DNA of 64,000 nt from Tetrapyrgos nigripes (GCA_013368315.1 JAACJM010000090.1:1-64000); one strand, 5' to 3'. Shown: positions 48,401-59,437, numbered from the stretch's first letter. The notes: generated by a model not told the origin, from the sequence alone. A program made the numbers and translations.

Positions 48401-48750
48401 GAGTGGTAATATCCAGGCTGACATTTGCTTTTATATGTGCGGGTGCATGGTGTTTAATGCAGCCTAGGCAGTATGCTTTGAAGTGGCTGCTGTTCTGCTT
48501 CTCGCCTTCATAGTAGTAGGCCCATAGTTCTCCTTTACCACGAGCCATGCTTGAGAGCAATGAGAGATGTTTTGCGTGTACTGGCAGCCGTAAAAAATTT
48601 TCACAGTCGCGTCTCAGCAGTAAGTCACATGTCACTTTCTACTTAGGTCTTAATTAAGCCTTCAAAATTTTTCTGAACAAGTTACGCCTTAAATTGTTAA
48701 TTTGTTAAGGGCTTAAATTAATTTGGCCTTAAGCCTTAAGTCGAACACTG
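45428..48750 (-). mobile_element. hAT transposon, 3323 bp
   Basis: The ends are CAGTGTTC and GAACACTG, flanked by a perfect 8-bp duplication GTGTCCGT (45420-45427 and 48751-48758). Subterminal GGCCTTAA words are frequent on both sides. The element contains one transposase gene on the minus strand, now damaged. It is the likely full-length relative of the deleted 852-bp element at 39.9 kb. Confidence 0.95.
45546..48548 (-). pseudogene. hAT-family transposase, decayed
   Basis: Start ATG 48548, stop at 45546-45548. The N-terminus (GELWAYYYEGEKQNSSHFK, AYCLGCIKHH) plus a later CEKAGN and TAHLIGGERPCQHA form a BED-like zinc finger, split by an intron near 48370-48320. A frameshift lies between 48150 and 48260. 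A TGA near 47973 sits where homologous context suggests an Arg codon. Next come SVSTNLPDHWVEDPEV and LPSAKMLGGRLLDEEHERV, then VFTFPCLAHQVN near 47400. A catalytic-core region (LTRWTTHVISFHRLEELKKP, then SDHAGPDVVLLAF and ILNPYERLDRFG) precedes the C-terminal WLPRSLALLFGG. Family membership is clear; the copy is inactive as read unless the breaks are unrecognised introns. Confidence 0.85.
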
Positions 48751-48789
48751 GTGTCCGTAACGGTACGGTGGTTGTCCCCGGCCCCAGGC

Positions 48790-51105
48790 CATTGCAGAGT
48801 GGAGCTAAGCGCATCATGACGGTGAAGCCTATTAGTGACTTGGTATTGTGTCCAAACCCACGTCGGCATTTTGAACCTCTAAGCCCATTCTATTTGTCCA
48901 AACTGGTAACCGGGGTCGTCACCTATTATCCGGAGTCCTCTAGTAGCACAAAGAAAAACGTTATACACCAGGCCTCGACCAGTCATACGATTCCCTCTAG
49001 CCGACTGGAACAACTGACCTCGGTATAGCGGCGTTGCAGCGTTCCGAAGAAGGAGAACCTGTGAGAAGTGCTCTAAAGTTAACTCGGGCTTAAAGAGCCT
49101 CGTAACGGTATGAGGCATGCAGACTGACTTTATAAGCACATCTGATATCAATCTAAGGCTGACTGAGGTCCTTCGAAGTCCAAAGCAGTTGCAAATCCAA
49201 AGCGAGTTAGAAGCAATTTGGGTCAAACAACCTCGATATGTGGTTTTCTGCAGTGAGGACAAGATTCAGAATGTGTGAGATGAAAACGATTATGCAGAAG
49301 ACTTCCAGGTTCCTCGGCTCCATGGAGTCCGGTTGTCCCCAAGTCATATTCTCTATCCCGACGAGTCAGCATCAGTGATGTGCCCCCGCGAGGCTCACAA
49401 GATTGTCGAAAAAAAGACCATAGACAGTGAAAATGTTCCACGCACTTGTCGGAACGCTTAACAGCCCGATGAAAACATCAGTCGTAACCTCCTAGCATTT
49501 TTGAGAACAATGCTAAGCCTGATAGGGCTTGGTGGGAATGCCAGCTCAATTCGCTGCACAAAAACTCGAACCACCGCACGTCGCCTGACACCAACTGCTG
49601 TTAACTCTTCTTTCTACTTCGTTGTACCAACGTTACTCCTCTGGCTTGTCTAGCTGCCTCTTCAATTCTCCTGAGTGTTCCAAACTTTGAAACTCGTCTG
49701 GCAGCGTAGGTAACCTTTTTGCATTTGCATCCTGTTTGGCTAACTCCTGGCTGAATGCAAGCAGATCTCTTCATATCTATATACGCACAATGCCTCCTTC
49801 CAAGCTACCTGCCCAACCTACAGACACTCCTTTTGCCGCTCCCGGTGCTCAGCGTCGTCGTCAACGAAGAGCAGGTTTGTCTTGATTTGACAGTAGCGTA
49901 TTGCCCAGCATTTACTCACCCAAATGGTGTTTAGGACCTGCTAAAACCAGTGCGATGCCCGTAGATACTCCTCCAGCTAATCAGACTGCGTTTGATACTG
50001 TCAGTGCCGTTGATACTATCGAAACAGTAACGCGCACGACTCAAACGTCCATCCAGATGTTTAACCAGTCACGTCATTCTGAATTTCATGGCTCCTCAGT
50101 GAGTAGCGTTGGCGGTGATGACAGGAGAAGCAGTGTTGTCTACAACTACAACATCGGCAGCATCTCACTTTCAAACGTTGCGAACACCGAAGTAATCATT
50201 CATTTTGGTCGAGATGGAAATATTCAGCGACATTTTCGTCACGCTGGACTGGGGACGGGAAACGCAGGCTCCCAGCTCGCTATTCGAGTCGTGTCGAGAG
50301 GGCGGGATGATGAAATCCCTTCAGAACGACGTGTAACACGTTCCGGTGAGTGAGTTCCATGAATTAATTTTTAAGAATAGAAATCTCAACGAGCTTGCAC
50401 TGGGTAGATCTTAATTTATTCAATAATAGGGCCTTTATTATATTTTTTCAATCCGTGGTGGCAAGGGCGGCTTCCAAATTTTATATCTACATACACCCGT
50501 AAAAATTTACCGACTGCTGAACTACCTTCCCCTCCTCCCTCCTACCATATTAGATGAAAATGTCCAGAAGAGTGTTAGTGTAAGCTACCTCACATACATC
50601 TACTGTAAGTCGAGAACGGCTTCCGGGGACATCAGCAACCTTATTTCCGATGATCGGAACGGCGGTAATATAATATTACTTCCAAATGTGGAAATGCGCG
50701 CTTTTCTTGTGTGGCGCCCCAACCGAGCCAGCTCTACTGCTAAGACATGTAATAGATTTTATAGACACAACACATTGCCTGAGTATCTGAATACAGAAAA
50801 TTGCAAATCTCGTCTCCCAAAAGAAATGGGGACACAGTGAGTATCTTGATATGTCAGATTCAAGTCTGCCAGACTGCCTCATCCTTGACGCCGTGCTTGC
50901 ATCTGGCCACCAATTCCAGTGTAATGCGATCTTTGGGCCAATTACGAATTTAATATTTCACCAACGCACTTAGGGGCTGTAGTCTTGGCCTCGATACAGA
51001 CTACTTACGTAGTATAGCAAGTTGTAGGATGAACCAGGTGCATACGAGGATGCAGTCGTATGATTTCCCAAGAGCCGAATAAGGATAGGTATCTCGATAT
51101 GGGAA
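48790..51105 (+). repeat. Repeat Z, copy 2 (uninterrupted)
   Basis: A 2.3-kb unit aligned with 33070-34711 plus 42383-43095. It carries a two-exon small gene. Around 50450 it shows the empty target (GTGGCAAGGGCGG) of the 7.67-kb transposon. I find no terminal repeats, so its mode of spread is unknown. Confidence 0.87.
49790..50353 (+). CDS. Small two-exon gene carried by repeat Z
   Basis: Exon 1 49790-49874 joins exon 2 49935-50353 across a 60-nt GT-AG intron, giving 167 aa. The N-terminal 30 residues are Pro/Ala/Arg-rich (GAQRRRQRRAGPAK). The centre has SRHSEFHGSSVSSVGGDDRR followed by YNYNIGSISLSNV. That layout of a phenylalanine-glycine stretch and VGGD resembles linker segments found ahead of NACHT-type modules in Agaricomycete proteins, a loose similarity only. 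The end (TRSGE then TGA) coincides with a possible donor GGTGAGT, so further exons are possible. Function unknown. Confidence 0.5.
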
Positions 51106-51107
51106 CC

Positions 51108-51242
51108 ATGTCCGAATGGATGGAGAGCGTCACTTTAGCAGTTTTGGAGAACAATGGCAAAGTACCAGCAGGTTATGCAAGGTTGCATTTGCTCCGGAAT
51201 AATGGACTCGAGGTTGATGTTTGCTTTGGAAGATCTATGTAG
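51108..51242 (+). pseudogene. F-box protein C-terminal fragment
   Basis: The frame (SEWMESVTLAVLENNGKVPA then RLHLLRNNGLEVDVCF, stop 51240-51242) is clearly homologous to the last 50 residues of the 23.8-kb F-box gene. Only this 3' end is present, joined directly to the end of repeat Z. Confidence 0.8.
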
Positions 51243-52700
51243 GAATTAGAGCTTGTAGTAGAGTCGTCGTTCTGTCTACTTGTTATTACATCGCACGAAG
51301 TCTATAAGCGGAGCAGAGGCATCCTGGGTACGAGACTAAGATAAATCCTAACAGCAGCGTCCTTCGTATTTCTCCGAGCTGTCAACATTCAACATGTTTA
51401 GCCGTGACATCGCCGAGGCTTAGTATGGGAGACAGAGAGAGAGAGAACGAGGGAAATGTGGGCCATCGCTGCGCGTGGCCGCACGATAAGCTTGCGATAA
51501 TTATATAAAGCCACGGCAGCGCGGCATCACCGGAGCTTGCCGACTGAATAGACAACTTTTTATTAAAAGGGCCTCGCCGCATCCACTGCCAGAGCTCAAA
51601 CACGAGGGAGATGTGGGCCATCGCTGCGTGGCACGATAACGAGGCCCAAAATCTGTTAAGAAACGGCATAGCGGCATGGCCGGAGCTTGCCGACTGAATA
51701 GGAGACCTATTCAGCGTAGCACACGCTGGAACGTCTAAGAACGAGTCCCTTAAAAGGCCTCGTAACCTCCTTCATCCTTCTTCTACATATCTACATGCAC
51801 ACTCTAGTACATGGCTCAGGATTTTTTCCCTCCAAATGGCTTTGCCCACAATCCCAATCAAACCCCAATCCTTATACGTACCTTCAAGTTAATCTTCTTC
51901 TCTGTCTGAGTCATTCGACGACGTCGTTTTACAACCTGATCCCTCAGTAACTTCCACCCCTCTCCATCCAGCCCCTCCAGCTTTGCAGGAAGAACCCACC
52001 GGCAAGAAGCACCTCAACTATTACAGCCCGAAATTGTAGAATTTAATTTTTGTCTCAATTTAGCCGTTTAGCGCCCGGAGAGCTCCGCAAAAATGAGCGC
52101 TGCTTAACTGGTTGAATAAATGTGCAATTAGACCAGCATAGAACCAAGAAAAAATCAAGCCGTCAACACCCAGAAGGTATCAAAGTATAATAAAGGCGTC
52201 CATGGCACCCATGTCATCGTCGACTCTGTCTCATCACTGCGAGCATCTCCGTCTAGATTTGTGAGACTTCCCCAACCCTCGACCAAAACAACATGAAATC
52301 GTAGTGAAAGAAACGCTGGTTTTGACCAGAGGTGATAGCATGAGCAGAGTAAGTACATCTGTATGGTCTTTTTTTTGCGCCCACTATGTTAATCTTGGGG
52401 AAAAAGTCTTTACTAGTGAGGATACTCTCCGTCCCTTATGCAGGCTCATTGAGAGTTGGACTTCCCCTCGTGGATGTGGTAACTTTGACACGGGTCCCAA
52501 ATGGAAGGAACGCGCAAAGCGTTAGCAGGAAATATCGGACAAAGCCAAAAAGCGTGCGGCGACGGCGAATTTTTAGAGATGTCATTGGGTGAAAGAACGT
52601 TGGTTCGAGGATCAAGTTAGGGTGACCGTGAAGGACGGTGATGATGATAATAGCTCGCACGGTGGTGGCTTGCTTGAGAAATGAAAGAAGAAACAAGAGT
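51243..52700 (+). repeat. Diverged copy of the F-box downstream region, with inserts
   Basis: 51245-51370 and 52400-52660 align in reverse with 20983-20560. Between them lies inserted DNA. This includes a 151-bp unit present twice (about 51447-51551 and 51599-51703, shared words GATGTGGGCCATCGCTGCG-like and GGAGCTTGCCGACTGAATAG) and a TTACGAGGCC-type end at 51756-51768. No gene is supported. Confidence 0.65.
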
Positions 52701-53910
52701 TGGAGTTGGTTTTTCAACAAGAGGTACGAATGTGTCTATCCAGGGTGGAGCTGGATTTAAGTTATACGAGGTGTTATTCCAACTTAACAACTACTATTTA
52801 TAATCAGGTACCTGGCCACCATCCGGTTTTTCTGAAATTACAGCGCCGGAACTCACTCTTACTCTTCGATTTTGTGCTTGTTACAAAGTGTGGCTTCTTT
52901 CACATTGCATGATATGACCACTGGAGCTGTGGAAGTAGATGTTGTGGAACAGCGAATATTTGCGCGACGCAAGTGCGAATTTGGCCAAAACTGGGTACCC
53001 GGCCACCTGCTCTAGTCCAGCAACGGAAGAACCCGCTGAGATCATTTTAACTCATGTAATATATACCTTTTGCATATAGAACTATGCTGAGTATAAAAAT
53101 TTGCGGAATGGTACAGCCGTCGTTGAGTTGTGTTCACCAGAAGTGTCGTTGTCGAGCGTGGGAAGCCCAATTAAGGAAAACGCATCATTTCGGAATTTCG
53201 GCCCCTCCTTTGACAGGTACTGGGGTAAGGGGCCACTGCTTCGCATGGCAAGTTACGAGGCCCCAGCAGCAAGAATCACTTTCATATAATACATTATATC
53301 TTCCATGTAGAGCCTAGGTAAGAGAAAACACATAGTATTGAGTAAACCTGTACGTCGGCTCTTCTACTGGGCACTGATGATAAGTCAGGAGGAGTGTGAG
53401 GAATGGATGCGACGGTTGCAGACCGAGAGAGGTACTTGACGCAGTGATGATGTATCGACCTCAAACAGTCTTTGGACCCAGTCCAGACCGAGTCTAGACA
53501 TTTCGGTTGTCAGGAAGGATAGAGACCGGCCCTAAGGGCCTCGCGTTACTCCGAGGATGCCGTGAATGACGTCATGGGTCTTGACGATTCCAGATGAGCG
53601 CTTGACGAGCGCCAACGAACAGGGGTGGGAATTGGAACCCGTGGAAAAGATCTGGGAGGTCGCTACGACATAAATTAACTCAGCCTAAAGGCCTCGTAAT
53701 CTCACGCACCAGTTACCGACGCTGAACAAGCTCTTTCATCAGTGAGCACTGGTCAGTAATCCATCTACCAGACACCCCAAAGCCAGACCAATGGTCATAG
53801 AAAAGGAGATAATCGGCAAACGGCCAGCTTCCCAGTGTGACCAGCTTCCTGGTAGAGGATAGTACTTATTAATATGTGATAGTCATACACCAGTTATGAT
53901 ACAAGAAATG
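52701..53910. other. Non-genic; TTACGAGGCC-family pieces
   Basis: TTACGAGGCC or its complement occurs at about 53257, 53533 and 53693. 53217-53262 matches the end of the 37.76-kb insert (GGGGCCACTGCTTCGCATGG). No coding region recognised. Confidence 0.4.
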
Positions 53911-54959
53911 AAGGACGAGATACAGCAGATCGACAAAATGTATATACACGAACAGAGAAGATAACGGTGCCCTCTAGCAGCACAATACGCTCTAACGGTG
54001 CGTCTAGTTCCTCTCCTTCAGGCGTTCGTCCACGAACAAATAGTGGAATATCATATCCGCCCATTCCTTGAACTCAAATGGTACAATATCTACCCAAGGT
54101 GAGTGCAAGTGTCAGGTCAGGAGTACTCGAGAATGAGAGGACACTCACAGTGCAAACAGTCCCAATACCTGCTGTGTGCATTGGCCCTCTGAAGATCCAT
54201 TTGCCAGAAATCCCCTTGCCGTTCCAATTATTGGCAATTCTCTCTGCCTTGTACTTCTTAATTTCAGCTCGCCACATTCATTTCTGGAAGCAAACATATC
54301 CCAATCCCACCACTCCTCTGTTGTTTCTTTGTTGTTCTCAGGCTTCTCTGTGAAATCTTTTGCTGCCTCAAAGGAGGAGAAGGGGCGAGAGTGTTGCATG
54401 CAAGAGGAATGACTGGGAGATGTGGATCGGAAGAAGACGGTGGTTTGGGAGAGGGACGCCATGCTTGCTATCATTGTTTTGATCTATAAGCGGAAGAAGC
54501 AGTTAGTATTATCATAAGGGGAATGAAAGGATGTACAAACCATTACAGAATGGCCATACTCGATTCTTCTAGTGAAAGCTGCATGATTAGACTGTTGTCC
54601 AACGTATCCGTGTAATGTGGACTGACTCCACTAGAAGAAAAGAGCGCCAGTCAGTATTCGTGAAGAAACGATGAAACAAGACAAGACTCACATGCGCTCC
54701 CGTATTGACAATCACCAAATTATCCTCCGTGATTGACACTTCTCCCTGCCTTGGCCTGGTCTTTTCCGCAAGAAAGTCCTGCCAGCCTTCCACCTGCGCA
54801 AAATGGTGGTTATGGACATACTCCCAATCCGTCCTGAAGATCTTATTCATCTCTTTCGGAGTCGTCAACACATGAGCAATGACGTGAGTAAGGATGGGTT
54901 GACTAGCACGAGAAGCAGGAATGCCAGCCATGTTGATGAGAGCTTGATTGCGAGGATGG

Positions 54960-56290
54960 TCATCAGAACCAAGATGACAGCACTGAAGATGAAGATGACG
55001 AGTCGGTGTCGACAGGAAACAAGAGGAAGCGGAAACAGAGTGATGATACAGGTAAGTAATTCATTTGATATGGTTATTTCTAGTTGGGATCCAGTCAATA
55101 TCTCTGCTAATTTTTTCTGTAGGTACCTCAGCAAAGAAACCATGCAGATCACCTCGATTCACCTCAGTCGATTCAAACTCCAGCTCTGGAAAGGGAAAAG
55201 GTAAATCATTATCATTGATATTTATGGAAATGATACTAGTCATATCGTGTGTGATTGTTAACAGGCCATAAAGCATCCCCTATTGAGAACGACACTGAAA
55301 TGGAAGTAGAGAATGCCACTAGTGACATTGAGGAGGTCTCTTCTTTACTTTTACCCTCATCTCCTGGTAGTCCTGGACCATTCGATCCATGGAACCCAGA
55401 CCGCAAGTTTACCCTCTGATACCATCCTTATTGCTTTCCACGTACATGATGATCCCTTCCGGCTTACATATTCATGTTTCTTTGGCTTTGAACCACCCTA
55501 CTTTATGCTCACTACGTTTTAACACACACACTTTTTGGTTTTGACTACGTACTAATACTACGAATGGCTCATCTCTCTTGATGAATACCATCAATGAGCT
55601 CATCCACCATCCCCCTCATTTATTGAATGACGACAATGATGACTGGAGTACCTTCCAATGTGACAGCCACACACAGTGCATCTCCGCTGTCAATACTGAA
55701 TGGAAGCATATCTTCAAGAAGCTTCCTTCTCTTCTCCAAGCTGACAGGGGTCAATGGGGGTTCTCCTGGGAGTTAATTTCTCACCTGGAGCAGTTTCCAT
55801 TTAGAGCCATGGATCCTAGGTGCCGTGCCATACTGTTAGAAATACTGAATAGCAGACTGGTCTCGTTCTACTCCCGCATCTGCCATGCTATCTGTGACAA
55901 GTTAATGAAGTTGCTGCACTGATTAGTAGATTAGTATATCTTTGCATCATTCTTTTTTAAATCTCACTGCTGTCACTCGTTACCTTCAATATACCATTGT
56001 GTTTTGTGCTTTCATCACAAGTTTACTACATAAGGATGATGATTGCCATGCTTGGGAGGTCAAACTCGATCCTTCAAGTTTTGATCCTTGTGTTACTATA
56101 CCCCAAATGTTATCAGCAACTCTTGATTTTTGGTAAATATCTACCTCATAACATTCTCTAACTATGTATACTTACTGCAGAGCTTAGTAATAGACCAGTG
56201 TGTTTCAACGCTTGCTTGAAAGTGGCTTGCGAGGGCAGGAAGGAGCGTGGTATATCCGCCCTTCCTAATTAGGTATGCCCCTTAGTCAGC
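54960..56290 (+). mobile_element. 3' part of a RecQ-helicase-type element
   Basis: A three-exon coding tail ends TGA at 55417-55419. It has introns near 55052-55122 (GTAAGT donor) and 55201-55263 (GTAAAT donor). The tail is acidic and Lys/Ser-rich (STEDEDDESVSTGNKRKRK) and ends PFDPWNPDRKFTL. About 870 bp of 3' flank follows, ending CCTAATTAGGTATGC then CCCTTAGTCAGCT at about 56290. The last 230 bp recur inverted at 63182-63430. Linking this tail to the helicase at 63759 is an inference from the shared repeat and position. Confidence 0.55.
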
Positions 56291-56570
56291 TCCAAGTGGC
56301 CACATGTAGTGCATTGGTAGGTTTGGCTCAAGACATACTTGAAGTTTGGGAAAGCTCAATGTCACGTCACGCTCAGAGTTTGAGTCTTATCCCTCAGTTT
56401 CGAATCCTGATTAAAAGTTCAGTGAGTGGCATCAGAGTTCGGAAAATCGAGGCTGTCACACGTCACGCGGTCAGAGTTCGGAGAGGTCAAAAATAGCCTC
56501 AAGAGTTCAGAAATTGCGGAAAATAGTTGAGAAGTTCGGGAAATAATATTGTCCACGTTTGACAAGCATA
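56291..56570 (+). repeat. Repeat X, left copy
   Basis: It starts CCAAGTGGCCACATG and ends AATAATATTGTCCA. The motif AGAGTT(C)GG/CAG is repeated several times inside. It matches 58897-59178 in inverted orientation over about 280 bp. No coding content. Confidence 0.85.
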
Positions 56571-57056
56571 TGGATGTAAACGTTCAAGGTTCCGAGGTGT
56601 CTGTGGGATACATAGAGGAAGACACCGACAACGGTGAAGACTGTAAGTATGTTTCGTAAACGTGTCTTTGTCGCTTGATGCATGATGATGGTAGTGGAAG
56701 GGAGATGAGTTGATGAATTAAACAGAGAAGAGGGCTGGAGTTATATAGAGAAGTATAGGGACTTGTCTTGTTCATTTTCAACAGCCTCCCGTCTCAATCA
56801 CTGCCTTGCAAAGAAATCAAGTCTCAGTCTCGGGATTCCTGACTCCTGACTCCTAGGTCCCCGTTTCTCGAACATCAAGGATTCACTGCCCAAAGAGGTA
56901 AGATATAGCGGACTGTAAACGGATAGTGCTCAATATCAGGACATAATTAAGAGCTCATCCTTTTTTACCTTGCCAGTGAAATTCCATGCGAAAACTGCTC
57001 GTTTTCCGACTTCGGCAGTTTATCACTCGCACTGAGGCCAACCCTCTGTTTTAAAC

Positions 57057-58880
57057 CGGTGTGTAGAATTGTGCAGGTCACCCCTGCGGGTCGGCAGGTC
57101 AGTGGCTGTGTATGTGTGTGCCGCCGAAATATCGGTTTGAATCCTCCTCCACTACGTAGAAATGCACCCTGAAGGATATCTCAATGAAAAATCCTCTATT
57201 TAAGTAGTCTGATGTACTTTCTGAGTCTCTTAGACAATGTCATTAGCAAACACTATTAATACATACTCTTTTTCAATTTCGATTGGGCTAATCCCTGCTT
57301 GAAAACATATAAATGGTAGATATGTATATGTGAATATGAGAAGATGAATAGTATAAGTATGAAGGCCTGTATCTACTCTTGCAAGTTCGAATTTTGTACA
57401 TGTATGACTCGGAAAGTGGCATGCACACCGAGAACTGACCCGCAGATCTATCGGGGTGGCCCGCACATATGACATCATTGTGGGCCATGTGCGGGCCAGG
57501 TGCGGGTCAGGTGCGGACCAGCCAATACCAGCAAGCTTCATCGATCAGTTTCTTTCATCCTTTTCACTCTCTCTCAGCTTTGTCTTCCTATCACAAATCA
57601 GTTCTCAAACAAGTTACATACTATCTATGAATATTGGCCAGACGCCCTGGATTGGACAGCGTGTCTATGTTGTCAAGGGTAGTGAGAAGGGATACAGAGG
57701 TATTGTTCGCGACGTTTGACTGTTTCCAAATTACAGTGGCCTGCAACTTTGTGTTGAGCTTCAGAAATTTGGCACCCAGGTCTGTCCGAGCATCAACTTG
57801 GACTATGATCATGTCCATCATGTCGAGTAAGTGTGCACTCTATGTGATGTTTGTGTAACTTATCATTCTTTCAGTCATTTTCAGCCACTAGACGACGTTG
57901 ATCCGCTAGGGCACTATCACACAGGATATTCACTACGGCCTGATTATTGTTGTATGCCTTGTGAAGTTCCTTATTCCCCTGAATGCTGGCCTGCTCCAGT
58001 CAATGTTCCACGGAGTACTACACCCATTCCTTCAGACGTTGACAGCCTTGATACTGCCACTGCTCCATGGACTCCTGACCAATATGACTCTCAACATGAA
58101 ATCATGGCTCTCAAGTAGTCCAGCCCTCAAAAGTGAGTAGAATATGGTCATATTTGGCCAGTGTCTTTTGTTCTGAGTTGAGCCTGCAGATACCAGTGGG
58201 TACTGACAAAATGTTAGCCCCCTAGCATTCACGACGTTTTGACGCCTGAAGGTTTCGTGGCTTATTCATGGGCGTAGCTATGAGTGATGTGAATGGTAGA
58301 CCATAGGAGCAGGTCATAGAGTGATGAATAAGGGTTCGGACTGCGAGGACGTTGACAGTACATAGTGTATGTACTTGTATATTGTGTTTGTAGTAGCATA
58401 GCTTTCAATGGTATGATTTTTTAAACACATTTGAAAGGCAATGTAAGGAGAAGCTAACCAGTAAAAGAACCAAGCCCGTTGGTTGAAATGTAGCCAAAAG
58501 ATATGCTATGGTAGGCTGAATCGCGAAATCAAGCTATGTCAGCCATAGACTGATGCGCATCTCCTATAGACTAGATTTTATTCCAGCTGATAGAATGAAA
58601 TATATTCTATGTGTAGTCTACGGTAGACTAGATTTCGTCCTATGTTAGCTTAATTTCATAGACTGAAAAAGAATCTATCCTACCGGCACAGTGCCTACTG
58701 ATGTTACAGTGAGGTCTGAATGGGTCAAGCTAACTTAAACTGACCCGATGCCGACATCTATTCTCGAGAACATGTTGACCGATGACTCGGACATGGTGCC
58801 TGAGCCTCGGACTCGGCTAATCCACGCTGACCCGCACAGGCCCGCCGACCCGCACCTGACCCGCACAATTCTCGCAACCA
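57057..58880 (+). mobile_element. 9-bp-TSD TIR element E3 with KOW-like cargo
   Basis: The left end is CGGTGTGTAGAATTGTGC and the reversed right end TGGTTGCGAGAATTGTGC, the same unequal pair as in E1 and E2. It is flanked by GTTTTAAAC (57048-57056) and GTTTTCAAC (58881-58889), 8 of 9 identical. The intact esterase promoter has GTTTTAAAC at the matching place. Internal GGTGCGGGTCAG words replace the GGCACGCAGGT words of E1/E2. One cargo gene and no transposase are present. Confidence 0.9.
57627..58118 (+). pseudogene. KOW-like cargo gene with one nonsense codon
   Basis: Exons 57627-57826 and 57875-58118 join in frame (48-nt GT-AG intron) for 147 codons. The first 30 residues contain a KOW-type motif (VYVVKGSEKGYRGIVRDV). 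At 57717-57719 a TGA stands where E1 has CGG in the aligned frame; a C-to-T change of CGA would explain it. The remainder (SGLQLCVELQKFGTQVCPSI, then a Pro/Asp-rich tail HTGYSLRPDYCCMPCEVPYS) is open. The role is unknown. KOW folds bind RNA or proteins in known families. Confidence 0.65.
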
Positions 58881-58896
58881 GTTTTCAACCTATGCC

Positions 58897-59178
58897 TATG
58901 CCAGTCAATCATGGACAATATTATTTCCCGAACTTCTTGATCATTTTCCGCAATTTCCGAACTCTTGAGGCTATTTTTGACCTCTCCGAACTCTTACAGT
59001 GTGACATGTGACAGCCTCGATTTTCCGAACTCTGATGCCACTCACCGAACTTTTAATCAGGATTCGAAACTAAGGGTTAAGACTCGAACTCTTAGCGTGA
59101 CGTGACATTGAGTTTCTCCGAACTTCAAGTCCATCTTGAGCCGAACCAACTAATGCGCTGTATGTGGCCACCTAATTG
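58897..59178 (-). repeat. Repeat X, right inverted copy
   Basis: Inverted relative to 56291-56570 and clearly similar along its length. Together they flank the 5' end of the esterase pseudogene and element E3. Confidence 0.85.
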
Positions 59179-59437
59179 CTGCGTCTTCTAACGCGAGTCA
59201 GAGGACATCAGACATGAAATGATAGACAGATTGCGACGACCCCGAGAGGCCGCCCGTACAAGAAATGACATTGGGATGAAGAAGAGGGCTATGGAGCTAA
59301 GAAGAGGGAGGGAAGGGAAGGGAAAGAATTTTTTTTTTTTTTTAAAGTTTGGAAAGGATCAAAGTGGAGTTGGGACGATAATCAGAAGAGGTTAAATGTA
59401 AACAACCACAAAAATGATGACAAGGAAAAAAGGAAAG
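59179..59437. other. Non-genic flank of the recombinase element
   Basis: No gene. A run of 16-17 T residues lies at 59327-59343. Confidence 0.35.

Larger units (their letters stand above)
53913..57047 (-). pseudogene. Inverted copy of esterase 2, disrupted
   Basis: Promoter and 5' coding sequence equivalent to 13063-13541 lie at 57047-56574. The 3' part equivalent to 14185-15262 lies at 54959-53913. About 640 bp of coding sequence, including the GDS motif, is missing, and about 1.6 kb of foreign DNA (54960-56573) stands in its place. The remaining part has a 1-nt deletion after ASRNE, a 19-nt deletion after WNGKG, and substitutions next to the DxxH box, so it is dead. Non-coding flanks match too, which shows a genomic duplication rather than a retrocopy: introns are retained. 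Confidence 0.92.
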
